This document shows, one piece after another, positions 17,785-26,049 of a stretch of 64,000 nucleotides of DNA. The stretch comes from Mycobacterium sp. D16Q14. GTDB lineage: Bacteria > Actinomycetota > Actinomycetes > Mycobacteriales > Mycobacteriaceae. Positions within the stretch are counted from its first letter, which is position 1. Every line of letters begins with the position of its first letter. Below the pieces are notes generated by a model. The model saw only the letters and a list, made by a program, of their open reading frames with translations. It had not been told where the DNA came from and did no database searches. The stretch spans positions 62,001-126,000 of the forward strand of contig MAEX01000016.1 of assembly GCA_002013415.1 (NCBI GenBank), in the 5' to 3' direction. A program made the translations under genes and the position numbers.

Positions 17785-19269
17785 ATGACGTCCCCGGCAA
17801 CATATGACACCTCAGCTCCCGCCCCCGAGGAACAGGGATACCACAAGGGGCTGAAGAATCGGCAAGTCCAAATGATCGGCATCGGGGGTGCCATCGGCAC
17901 GGGGCTGTTCATGGGAGCCGGTGGCCGGTTGCACAGCGCGGGACCGGGCTTGTTCTTGGTCTATGCGGTCTGCGGCGTGTTCGTGTTCTTCATCCTGCGT
18001 GCGTTGGGCGAGCTGATCTTGCACCGGCCGTCCTCGGGGTCCTTCGTGTCGTACGCCCGCGAATTCCTCGGCGAGAAGGCGGCATACGTCGCAGGCTGGA
18101 TGTACTTCTTCAACTGGGCCGCCACCGCCATCGTCGACGTCACAGCCATCGCGCTGTACATGCACTACTGGAGCGCCTTCAAGGCCATCCCGCAGTGGTC
18201 CATCGCACTCATCGCCCTGGTCATCGTACTCACCATGAACACCATCAGCGTCAAACTGTTCGGGGAGATGGAATTCTGGGCCGCTCTGATCAAAGTGGTT
18301 GCCATCATGGGGTTCCTGGTCATCGGAACGGTCTTCCTGGCGGGCCGCTTCACGGTCGAGGGCGCCAGCACAGGACCATCGGTGATCACGGATAACGGCG
18401 GCCTGCTGCCCGCCGGCCTGATGGCTCTGGTCATCGTCACCTCGGGAGTAGTCTTCGCGTACTCCGCTGTCGAACTGGTCGGCATTGCCGCCGGCGAGAC
18501 CGAGAACCCGGAAAAGGTGATGCCCCGGGCCATCAACTCAGTCGTATTCCGGGTCGCGGTCTTCTACGTGGGCTCGCTCATCCTGCTGGCGCTGCTGCTG
18601 CCCTATGGAACCTACAAAGCCGGCGAGAGCCCCTTCGTCACCTTCTTCTCCCGGATAGGCGTGCCGTATGCCGGCGACGTGATGAACTTCGTGGTGCTGA
18701 CAGCTGCATTGTCCAGCCTCAACGCAGGCCTATACAGTACGGGGCGGATTCTGCGATCCCTGGCGATGAATGGCAGTGCACCAAAAGTGTTGTCACGTAT
18801 GACCTCCGGCGGAGTGCCGTTCATGGGCATCGCCGTCACCGGCGCCCTCACACTTGTCGGCATTTTCATGAACCTGGTCATTCCCGCCGAAGCCTTCGAA
18901 ACCGCCCTCGATCTGGCGGCACTGGGAATCATCTCGTCCTGGGCCACCATCGTGATCTGCCAGATCCAGCTGTACCGGTGGTCGCAGCGAGGCATCCTGC
19001 AGCGCGGCAGTTTCCGGATGCCCGGAGCGCCGTACACCGGGTACCTGACGCTGGCGTTCCTGGCAGCCGTGGTGGTGCTGATGTGTTACGAGAACGCGTG
19101 GAATCTGATCGCGATCGCGGTACTGATCCCCGTGCTCACGGCGGGGTGGTATCTCTGCCGTGGCCGCGTCCTGCAGCTCGCGCGTGAGCGCATCGGATAC
19201 ACCGGCGCCTACCCGGTGATAGCGCACACTCCCATGCTCGACGACCCACCGGGCGGACGGGACAGGTAG
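17785..19269 (+). CDS. ansP: Amino-acid permease of the APC family, L-asparagine permease (AnsP) type
   Basis: A 494-residue, 12-helix proton-coupled amino acid transporter. The start GYHKGLKNRQVQMIGIGGAIGTGLF is the APC signature, and the stretches LRALGELILHRPSSGSFVSYAREF and SGVVFAYSAVELVGIAAGE follow, closely matching M. tuberculosis AnsP1/AnsP2 as recalled. The likely substrate is L-asparagine or a related amino acid. Other AAT-group permeases (GABA, proline) are a weaker alternative. Monocistronic, with the promoter in the 175-base gap upstream. Confidence 0.85.
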   Translation: MTSPATYDTSAPAPEEQGYHKGLKNRQVQMIGIGGAIGTGLFMGAGGRLHSAGPGLFLVYAVCGVFVFFILRALGELILHRPSSGSFVSYAREFLGEKAAYVAGWMYFFNWAATAIVDVTAIALYMHYWSAFKAIPQWSIALIALVIVLTMNTISVKLFGEMEFWAALIKVVAIMGFLVIGTVFLAGRFTVEGASTGPSVITDNGGLLPAGLMALVIVTSGVVFAYSAVELVGIAAGETENPEKVMPRAINSVVFRVAVFYVGSLILLALLLPYGTYKAGESPFVTFFSRIGVPYAGDVMNFVVLTAALSSLNAGLYSTGRILRSLAMNGSAPKVLSRMTSGGVPFMGIAVTGALTLVGIFMNLVIPAEAFETALDLAALGIISSWATIVICQIQLYRWSQRGILQRGSFRMPGAPYTGYLTLAFLAAVVVLMCYENAWNLIAIAVLIPVLTAGWYLCRGRVLQLARERIGYTGAYPVIAHTPMLDDPPGGRDR

Positions 19270-19356
19270 CAGGAGCGAACCCACCCACCGCGAGACGTCG
19301 GAGCGGCCTTGTAGGTTGCGTTCAACCGGTAGTCGGACGCGAGGGGGACGTGAGTC

Positions 19357-21465
19357 ATGGGCCAACTGAAGGGCGCCAGGGCAGATCAGGCCCGAAAGGT
19401 AATCGAGGCGCTGGCCGGTCCCGGTGCAGTCCTGCGGGGAGATCAAGAAACCGCAGTGGCAGCACTCTTGGAGCCCGCCGCTCGGGTGCTGGTGGTTCAA
19501 GCCACGGGATGGGGTAAATCCGCGGTGTATTGGGTCGCGACAGCGATCCGACGCTCCGAGGGCGCCGGTCCGGCACTGATCGTCTCGCCGCTGCTGTCCC
19601 TGATGCGCGATCAAGTCGCTGCCGCCGCTCGGGCAGGGCTGCGAGCCGCGACGCTCAACTCGTCGAACTTCGACGACTGGAGTGCGATCGAGGCGCGGCT
19701 CGTGGCCGGCGATATCGACGTGCTTCTGGTGTCACCTGAGCGGCTGGCCAACCCGTCGTTTGGCCGTAGGGTGCTGTCGGCGCTCGAAGGCTCTATGGGC
19801 CTATTGGTCATCGACGAGGCGCACGCGGTGTCGGACTGGGGGCACGATTTTCGTCCCGACTACCGCCGGGTGTCCGATGTGCTCACGCGGATGAATCCGG
19901 ATACACCGGTACTGGCCACCACTGCCACCGCGAACGCGCGGGTTACCGAGGACGTGGCCAGCCAGCTGGGCGATGCCACCCTGGTTCTCCGGGGACCGTT
20001 GGCCCGGCGTTCACTGCAGCTCAACGTGTTACCACCGATGTCGCCGCTGGCACGCTATGCCTGGGTCGCTCAGCATCTAGACGAGTTACCAGGATCGGGC
20101 ATCGTCTACGTACTTACCGTCGCCGATGCGCAACGGCTAGTGAACGCCATCCACGCGGTACACCCACAGGCGAAAGTCGCCGCGTACACCGGCCAACTCG
20201 ATGCGGATACGCGCGCCCGGCTGGAGGACGCGCTACGTGAGAACCAGATCAAGGCGCTGATCGCCACCTCTGCCCTGGGGATGGGCTTCGACAAGCCCGA
20301 CCTCGGGTTCGTCGTCCACATCGGCTCACCGCCATCACCGGTCGGCTACTACCAGCAGGTCGGGCGTGCCGGCCGTGCCATCGACCATGCGGCAGTCGTG
20401 CTGCTTCCGTCGGAATCCGACGCCGGTATCTGGGACTACTTCACCACCGCCTCCATTCCAGATTCCCAGCAGATGGACACGGTGCTCACCGCGCTCGCCG
20501 GTCAGACACACGAGGGTGAGGGATCGGTATCGGTAAACGCACTCGAGGCCAAGACAGGCATTCGGCGCACCCGAATCGAGCTCATGGTCAAACAGCTCGC
20601 CGTCGACGGTGCAGTGGAGCGGGTCGACGGCGGCTGGCGATCCACTGGTAGCCCTTGGTATTTCGATGCGGAACACTACGAAGGCATCATTGCCACTCGG
20701 CGCCGTGAGGCCGACATCATGAAGGCCTATACACGTGGAGAACGCTGCCTCATGCAGCTGCTCACAGAATCGCTCGACGATCCCCAGGCCGCATCGTGCG
20801 GACACTGCTCGGTGTGCCTCGGTCACACACCCGATGGGCTTGGACTGCCCGCGTCCGCCGAGCTCATGCAGACGGTCGCCGCCACCCTGCGCACCGACTC
20901 CACGGTGCTTGAACCCCGAAAGATGTGGCCTGGCGGAGAGTTTGGCACCCGCGGCAAGATTCCATCGGACCTGCTCGCCGAGCCGGGCCGCGTGCTGGTC
21001 CATGCCGACGCTCCAGAGTGGAGCGGGGTAATCACCGCTGCGGTAGGGGGCGAGCCCGAGGCGATCGAGGTCCTGGCCCAGGCCGCGGTTTCCACTCTCG
21101 CTCGATGGCGCGACGAATGGGTCGCCCGCCCCGAGATCGCGGTGTCACTACAGCTGACCGGTACGCCCAATCCGGTGCGGCCGGTGACCGACCGCATTGC
21201 CACGGTCGGTCGCCTACGGCACGCAGTGATGCCAGCGGTTGCGGGGACGGCTCCTGGCCGTGATTCATCCGGCGGGGAGGAAGCCGCCTACTGGCGTGAC
21301 GCGATCAGCACAGACGACGCGCTCCGGGACATGATCAACGGCCGGTGCGTGCTGCTAGTCGCCGACTCGACGTCTACCCGATGGCCCGTCACCGTTGCCG
21401 CCGCTCATCTGCGGAAGGCCGGAGCGCTCGCGGTACTGCCACTGCTCATCCACCACCCAGCCTGA
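19357..21465 (+). CDS. RecQ-like superfamily 2 DNA helicase
   Basis: A 702-residue ATP-dependent helicase. Motif I is QATGWGKSAVYW near residue 49, motif II is VIDEAHAVSDWGHDFRPDYRR near residue 150, SAT-like TTATANARV follows, and the second RecA domain carries ALGMGFDKPDLGFVVH and QQVGRAGRA. A cysteine cluster CGHCSVCLG near residue 487 corresponds to the RecQ zinc-binding subdomain. A C-terminal part of about 200 residues replaces the HRDC domain of classical RecQ, so it belongs to the mycobacterial RecQ-like group rather than orthologous RecQ. It probably acts in recombination or repair. ATG at 19357. Confidence 0.85.
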   Translation: MGQLKGARADQARKVIEALAGPGAVLRGDQETAVAALLEPAARVLVVQATGWGKSAVYWVATAIRRSEGAGPALIVSPLLSLMRDQVAAAARAGLRAATLNSSNFDDWSAIEARLVAGDIDVLLVSPERLANPSFGRRVLSALEGSMGLLVIDEAHAVSDWGHDFRPDYRRVSDVLTRMNPDTPVLATTATANARVTEDVASQLGDATLVLRGPLARRSLQLNVLPPMSPLARYAWVAQHLDELPGSGIVYVLTVADAQRLVNAIHAVHPQAKVAAYTGQLDADTRARLEDALRENQIKALIATSALGMGFDKPDLGFVVHIGSPPSPVGYYQQVGRAGRAIDHAAVVLLPSESDAGIWDYFTTASIPDSQQMDTVLTALAGQTHEGEGSVSVNALEAKTGIRRTRIELMVKQLAVDGAVERVDGGWRSTGSPWYFDAEHYEGIIATRRREADIMKAYTRGERCLMQLLTESLDDPQAASCGHCSVCLGHTPDGLGLPASAELMQTVAATLRTDSTVLEPRKMWPGGEFGTRGKIPSDLLAEPGRVLVHADAPEWSGVITAAVGGEPEAIEVLAQAAVSTLARWRDEWVARPEIAVSLQLTGTPNPVRPVTDRIATVGRLRHAVMPAVAGTAPGRDSSGGEEAAYWRDAISTDDALRDMINGRCVLLVADSTSTRWPVTVAAAHLRKAGALAVLPLLIHHPA

Positions 21466-21476
21466 TCCTGCTTGAC

Positions 21477-22739
21477 TCAGCGACCCCAAGTGTCTTCGAG
21501 CATGCGCGGCTTGCACGCCTGGAAGGCGCCGATACCGAGCACGGTGATCGCTACGAGCAGAAGGCCAAACGGCGCATACCAACTGCCGCTCAGGTCGTGC
21601 AGCACGCCAAACAGCAAGGGGCCCAGGCACGCGACGGCATAGCCAACTCCCTGGGTAAACCCGGACAACGCCGCAGAACCAGCCGGAGTGCGGGTACGCA
21701 GATTCACCAGCGTCAATCCCAGCGGGAAGGTGGACGGACCGAAGCCCAGCGCAATCACCCACACGGCCGTCGCGGTCATCGGCATCCACAACAGCCCGGC
21801 GAACCCGACGAGGAAGCACACCAGGCACGCCACCACCAGCGGGAACGGGTTGCGCATGCGCGCGGCCAACGGCGGGATGGTCAGCGTGCCAACGAATCCC
21901 ACCGCCGAGAACACGGCCACCATCACGCCGCCCAACCCGGCGCTGCCACCGGCGGAGGTCAGGATCGCAGGAATCCAGGTGAACATCGAATACGTCACGA
22001 GGGACGTCATGCCGAACATGCCGGCCATGCCCCATGCCAGCGGTGAGCGCCAAACCTGCCCCACCGCAGACGAATCCGCATGCGGCTCGGCCGAATGGTC
22101 GGCAACATCATGGCCGCGACGCGCGATGACGACACCGATCCACGGCAACAGCGCGGCGATCGGAACAAGCACCCACGCCGCCAGCGAGAATCGCCATCCG
22201 TAGGCATCAGCCAGCGGCACCGCCGTCAGCGCCGGAACCGTGGTACCGATCTGCAACACCGTGAGATAGGAAGCACTCATCAGCGCGACGCGATGCGAGA
22301 AGTACCGCTTGACCAACGGTGGGATCACCACGTTGCCAATGCCCATACCGAGCAGCGCCACGCAGGACAGCACCAACAGCCCGCCGGTTGAGTTCATCGC
22401 GGGCCGGGCCGCCATACCGATAACAGTGGCCACCACCGCGGCCAGCGTCGTGCGCTCCAGACCGAATCGCTCGGTGAGTGCCGGTGTCACCAGCCCCGCG
22501 ACGGCGAACATGGCCGTCGGCAGCATCCCGAACACGCCGATCACCGCGGAGCCGAACCCGACCTCGTGAGAGATCTGGGTCAGCAGTGGGGTCAGCGAGG
22601 TTACCGCGGAGCGAAGGCACAGCGCGAACAGCAGGATCGCGACCAGCACCATGAGGCGCCCACGGCGCAACGCAGCTGCCGATACGGCCCGCATCGAATC
22701 GTGCGTAGCGGTTCCGGTGTCTTGCGCGGTCGCGGTCAA
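21477..22739 (-). CDS. MFS transporter of the CynX/NimT family
   Basis: A 420-residue protein with 12 predicted helices. SAVTSLTPLLTQISHEVGF and FGMLPTAMFAVAGLVTPALTERFG are typical of the CynX group named for cyanate and nitroimidazole transporters; the true substrate is unknown. It ends 11 bases from the convergent helicase stop. Its start faces the FCD-type regulator at 22830 across a 90-base gap, so the regulator probably controls it. Confidence 0.85.
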   Translation of the reverse strand: MTATAQDTGTATHDSMRAVSAAALRRGRLMVLVAILLFALCLRSAVTSLTPLLTQISHEVGFGSAVIGVFGMLPTAMFAVAGLVTPALTERFGLERTTLAAVVATVIGMAARPAMNSTGGLLVLSCVALLGMGIGNVVIPPLVKRYFSHRVALMSASYLTVLQIGTTVPALTAVPLADAYGWRFSLAAWVLVPIAALLPWIGVVIARRGHDVADHSAEPHADSSAVGQVWRSPLAWGMAGMFGMTSLVTYSMFTWIPAILTSAGGSAGLGGVMVAVFSAVGFVGTLTIPPLAARMRNPFPLVVACLVCFLVGFAGLLWMPMTATAVWVIALGFGPSTFPLGLTLVNLRTRTPAGSAALSGFTQGVGYAVACLGPLLFGVLHDLSGSWYAPFGLLLVAITVLGIGAFQACKPRMLEDTWGR

Positions 22740-22772
22740 CGTTCATCCTCCTCTAAGCCCCGGCAAATCATA

Positions 22773-22788
22773 GGATGAATGGATGAAT
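22773..22788. repeat. Tandem GGATGAAT repeat in the MFS-FCD regulator divergent region
   Basis: Two directly abutting copies of GGATGAAT lie in the 90-base promoter region shared by the MFS transporter and the FCD regulator. GTTCATCCTC at 22741 is a partial inverted copy. This could be the regulator's binding site, but no clean palindrome as usual for GntR proteins is seen. Confidence 0.35.
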
Positions 22789-22829
22789 ATGTTCAAGGTG
22801 ATTTCCGCCGCACGCTACGATGGGCCGTC

Positions 22830-23546
22830 ATGCAGCCGGTCCGTCGCCAAACACTGATTGGCCAGGTCACCGAGCAACTCCGCGAGGAGATTCAGTCGGG
22901 ACGCTGGGCCATCGGTGCACGCATTCCCACTGAACCTGAATTGTGCGAGCTCACCGGAACCTCACGCAACACAATTAGAGAGGCCGTCCAGGCCCTGGTG
23001 CACGCCGGGATGCTGGAACGACGTCAGGGCTCCGGAACCTACGTGCTCTCCGTCGGCGGCAGTGGCTCGGCCATCGCCGACTACTTCGCTGCCGCCAACG
23101 ACCGCGATCTGATCGAACTGCGGCAGACCCTCGAAGTGACCGCCGCCGGGCTCGCCGCGCAGCGACGTGATGAGGATGACATCGAGCAGCTGCGCGCCCT
23201 GTTGCGGCGGCGCAACGAGCTGTGGGCTCCCCGGCATGTCGCACCCCAGAATGTCGAGGACGCCATCGCCACCGACATCGCCGTCCACCGAGCAGTGGTC
23301 GCGGCGAGCCACAACGCTCTTTACCTGGAACTTTATGACTCGCTGCTCGGCTTGATGGACCACTACATGCGCGGAAACCCGATCGGCGCGGAGTGCTCCT
23401 TCGAGAACGAACACACCACGCTCGTCGAGGGAGTCATCGCCGGCGATGTCGAGGCCGCCACGACCGCCACCGAGAAGCTCTTCGCGGAGCTAAGCCTGAG
23501 TCGAATGCCGTCCAGCCGGAACTTTCGTCACCACCCACACGACTAG
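22830..23546 (+). CDS. GntR-family regulator, FadR/FCD subfamily
   Basis: From the ATG at 22830 the protein has 238 residues. The N-terminal winged helix spans about residues 10-75 (LREEIQSGRWAIGARIPTE, then TSRNTIREAVQALVHAGMLERRQGSGTYV across the recognition helix and wing). The C-terminal helical FCD domain contains metal-ligand-like positions (DIAVHRAVVAASHN, and a later ENEH). Such proteins sense small organic acids or amino acids. It diverges from the CynX-type transporter, its probable target. The PCu(A)C gene follows after six bases and could be co-transcribed. Confidence 0.88.
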   Translation: MQPVRRQTLIGQVTEQLREEIQSGRWAIGARIPTEPELCELTGTSRNTIREAVQALVHAGMLERRQGSGTYVLSVGGSGSAIADYFAAANDRDLIELRQTLEVTAAGLAAQRRDEDDIEQLRALLRRRNELWAPRHVAPQNVEDAIATDIAVHRAVVAASHNALYLELYDSLLGLMDHYMRGNPIGAECSFENEHTTLVEGVIAGDVEAATTATEKLFAELSLSRMPSSRNFRHHPHD

Positions 23547-23552
23547 CTGAAC

Positions 23553-24017
23553 GTGAAGATCGTCATCCCGGCAGCAGTCGCGCTGTCATTGCTCGCCGGT
23601 TGTTCGGCGCATGAGTCCACGCCTGCCGAGCAGGCTTCCGAGGTCACCATCACCGATCAATGGGCCAAGTCCGCCCCTGACGGCTCCATGACTTCGGTGT
23701 TCGGCACCGTGCACAACAACGGCTCCATCGAGGTACGCATTGTGTCCGCCACCTCACCGGCCGCGAAGTCGGTCGAGCTCCACGAGGTCACTCCCGGCGG
23801 TCTCATGCGCCCCAAGGAGGGCGGGGTCGTCATTCCCGCCAACGGTGAGCACAAGCTGTCCCCGGGCGGCGATCACGTCATGCTCATGGGGCTGACCACT
23901 CCCCTGCGCCCAGGTCAGGACGTCATCATCACGCTGGCTTTCCAGGACGGCTCGACCAAGCCCCTCACCGCCCAGATCCGCGATTTCGCAGGCGGCAACG
24001 AGAACTACCAGCCCTGA
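23553..24017 (+). CDS. PCu(A)C-type copper chaperone lipoprotein
   Basis: A 154-residue lipoprotein: basic start, hydrophobic core and lipobox LLAGC with the lipidated Cys at residue 17. The periplasmic domain has the PCu(A)C layout: HNNGSIEVRIVSATSP, ELHEVTPGGLMRP with its His and Met, then GGDHVMLMGL supplying the HxM pair, which bind Cu(I). Related proteins pass copper to cytochrome oxidase. GTG start at 23553. The DyP peroxidase begins two bases after its stop, so the two are co-translated and may act together on copper or heme at the envelope. Confidence 0.87.
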   Translation: MKIVIPAAVALSLLAGCSAHESTPAEQASEVTITDQWAKSAPDGSMTSVFGTVHNNGSIEVRIVSATSPAAKSVELHEVTPGGLMRPKEGGVVIPANGEHKLSPGGDHVMLMGLTTPLRPGQDVIITLAFQDGSTKPLTAQIRDFAGGNENYQP

Positions 24018-24019
24018 GC

Positions 24020-25228
24020 ATGACGCGTCGTTCTTTGTCCCGACGGGGACTCATTGTCGGCGGCGGTGCCGCGGCCGCCCTCACCGCGGGCGCCGGACTG
24101 TCGGCGTGGTCGGCACAATCCCAGGCGGCTCGACCGCAAGGCGCTCCGGCTGTCGAACCTTTCTACGGCGAGCACCAGGCGGGGATCACCACCGCACCGC
24201 AGTCACACGCGCTGTTCCTCGCCCTGGATCTGCTACCCGGCAGCAGCACAGACGAACGCACCGCCCGTGAAAACCTGCGGTCCATCCTGCGTCTGTGGAC
24301 CACCGACGCCGCCAGGTTGACTCAAGGCCTGCCCGCACTCGCCGACACCGAGCCAGAATTGGCCACGACCACAGCACGATTGACGATCACGGCGGGCCTG
24401 GGGCCGTCGGCGTTCACCACGACGGGCCTGGCCGACAAATGCCCGGCCTCGGCACGCGACTTCCCGGCATTCTCCACTGACAAACTCGATAGGCGCTGGT
24501 GCGGAGGTGATCTCCTACTGCAGATATGCGCCGACGACATGCTCGTGGTGGCGCATGCGGCCCGGGTTCTCCTGAAGAACGTGCGCTCCCTGGCCACCGA
24601 ACGCTGGCGCCAGACCGGATTCCGCACGCCGCGCGCGGAAGATCCCTCGGGAGGCACCATGCGCAATCTCATGGGACAGGTCGATGGCACGGTGAACCCC
24701 AGCGTCCACGAGCTCGACAGCCTGTTGTGGCACCAGGGTGAGGATCATGAGTGGCTCAGGGGCGGAACGCTTCTCGTCCTTCGGCGGATCACGATGGATC
24801 TGGACGGATGGGACCAGCTGGACACCAGGCTCCGCGACCTGGTGATGGGCAGACGAACGGACAACGGCGCGCCGCTGACGGGCGAGAAGGAGTCCGACGA
24901 ACCCGACCTCGAGATGACCCGCGGCGGTATCCCGGTCATCCCGGCGACCGCGCATATCGCGCTAGCCCGCCATCGCAATCCGCACGAGAAATTCCTGCGC
25001 CGCCCGTACAACTTCGACGACGCACCCTTGCCGGGCACATCGTCGAACTCCGGTCTGATTTTCGCCGCATACCAACGAGATATCGCCACGCAGTTCGTCC
25101 CAGTACAACGACGGCTGGCCGAACGGGACGAGTTCAATCAGTGGAACACCACGGTCGGATCCGCCGTCTTCGTCATGCCGCCGGGCGCCACCGAGGGCGC
25201 CTATCTCGGCCGGTCACTCGTGGGCTAG
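24020..25228 (+). CDS. Tat-exported dye-decolorizing (DyP/EfeB-type) heme peroxidase
   Basis: A 402-residue protein with a twin-arginine signal (SLSRRGLIVGGGAAAA), so exported folded. The DyP GxxDG motif is MGQVDGTVNP near residue 221, with the catalytic Asp. The proximal heme histidine lies in the AHIALARHRN region near residue 320, and the C-terminal SGLIFAAYQRDI stretch is usual in the EfeB group. It uses peroxide to oxidise substrates and may release iron from heme, a disputed role of EfeB. The PCu(A)C chaperone precedes it by two bases; efeU/efeO genes are absent here. Confidence 0.88.
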   Translation: MTRRSLSRRGLIVGGGAAAALTAGAGLSAWSAQSQAARPQGAPAVEPFYGEHQAGITTAPQSHALFLALDLLPGSSTDERTARENLRSILRLWTTDAARLTQGLPALADTEPELATTTARLTITAGLGPSAFTTTGLADKCPASARDFPAFSTDKLDRRWCGGDLLLQICADDMLVVAHAARVLLKNVRSLATERWRQTGFRTPRAEDPSGGTMRNLMGQVDGTVNPSVHELDSLLWHQGEDHEWLRGGTLLVLRRITMDLDGWDQLDTRLRDLVMGRRTDNGAPLTGEKESDEPDLEMTRGGIPVIPATAHIALARHRNPHEKFLRRPYNFDDAPLPGTSSNSGLIFAAYQRDIATQFVPVQRRLAERDEFNQWNTTVGSAVFVMPPGATEGAYLGRSLVG

Positions 25229-25238
25229 TAGGCGGCCC

Positions 25239-25369
25239 CTAGGCCGGCACGATCTCGATGAGGCGGATATCGAGATCGGTACCGAGGGTCACCACATCGA
25301 TGATGCCGCGGAGAGCAATTGCATGAGCCGCCTGCGCGGATTGTCGTGAGTCACAGCCATCTCGGCCAT
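25239..25369 (-). pseudogene. Possible small gene with a frameshift
   Basis: On the minus strand an AAGGAG site lies five bases before an ATG at 25369 (MAEMAVTHDNPRRRLMQ), which stops at 25289. A shifted frame continues with AIALRGIIDVVTLGTDLDIRLIEIVPA and ends at a TAG at 25239. Joining the two near 25320 gives a protein of about 44 residues with an ordinary-looking C-terminus. An IdeR-like sequence precedes it. It could be a disrupted small gene, or the second frame may be chance. The family is unrecognised. Confidence 0.35.
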
Positions 25370-25380
25370 AGGTACTCCTT

Positions 25381-25399
25381 ACAAGTTAGGGTTGCCTAA
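25381..25399. promoter_or_regulatory. IdeR-like box (weak)
   Basis: ACAAGTTAGGGTTGCCTAA matches the mycobacterial IdeR consensus TTAGGTTAGGCTAACCTAA at 13 of 19 positions, strongest in the right half. It lies between the small minus-strand gene and the MerR gene, so iron control of either is possible. This is the weakest of the confident-looking boxes. Confidence 0.4.
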
Positions 25400-25413
25400 G
25401 TTTCAATGGTGAA

Positions 25414-26046
25414 GTGAGCTTGATGTCAAGACCCGCCCCCGCGGAACCCACGGTGAACATCGGCGAGGCGGCCGCCCTCTACGGTCTGGCCCCGTCGACC
25501 CTGCGATGGTGGGAGAAGCAGGGCGTCCTGAATTCGCCGACACAACACAGCGGCCGTCGCACCTACACCGAGCGAGATCTGCGTCGCATCGGCATCGCGT
25601 ACCTATGCTGCATCACCGGAATGATGCCGCTGCGCCAGGCCGCCGTCGTGACATCACATTCGGCACAACCCGATACCTGGCGCAGCGCGGTCACCGAGCA
25701 AGTCGCGGACATCTCCGCCCGCATCGAGCAGCTCGATCGCGCACGCGAATACCTCAACCACCTGCTGTCGTGCCAGAACGAAGACATCGTCGATTGCCCC
25801 TACCTCGATAGGGAGCTGCGCATCCGTACCCCCCGCGGCCGGGCCGCCGGCACGAATCTGGTGTCCGCAGCACGCGGCGCCTGTGACGAATCCCCTCCGG
25901 CGCGTGACGAAATAGCCGCCGAGCTGCGCGGACGTTGCCAGTTTTGCGACTCCGAACTGATCGCCCACGGGAAGGGACGGCCACAGCGCTACTGCTCCGC
26001 TGCCTGTAAACAACGCGCCTACCGGCAGCGGCACGGTATGAAATGA
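25414..26046 (+). CDS. MerR-family regulator with C-terminal zinc-finger-like motif
   Basis: A 210-residue protein (GTG start; an ATG at 25423 is possible). The N-terminal MerR helix-turn-helix reads VNIGEAAALYGLAPSTLRWWEKQGVL, followed by the wing with GRRTYTERDLRRIGIAY. A helical dimerisation region spans about residues 85-115. The last 40 residues contain CQFCDSEL and YCSAACKQRAYRQR, a four-cysteine motif usual in a class of small DNA-binding fingers and rare as a MerR tail. FUSC follows three bases after the stop, so the two form an operon. Confidence 0.85.
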   Translation: MSLMSRPAPAEPTVNIGEAAALYGLAPSTLRWWEKQGVLNSPTQHSGRRTYTERDLRRIGIAYLCCITGMMPLRQAAVVTSHSAQPDTWRSAVTEQVADISARIEQLDRAREYLNHLLSCQNEDIVDCPYLDRELRIRTPRGRAAGTNLVSAARGACDESPPARDEIAAELRGRCQFCDSELIAHGKGRPQRYCSAACKQRAYRQRHGMK

Positions 26047-26049
26047 CGT

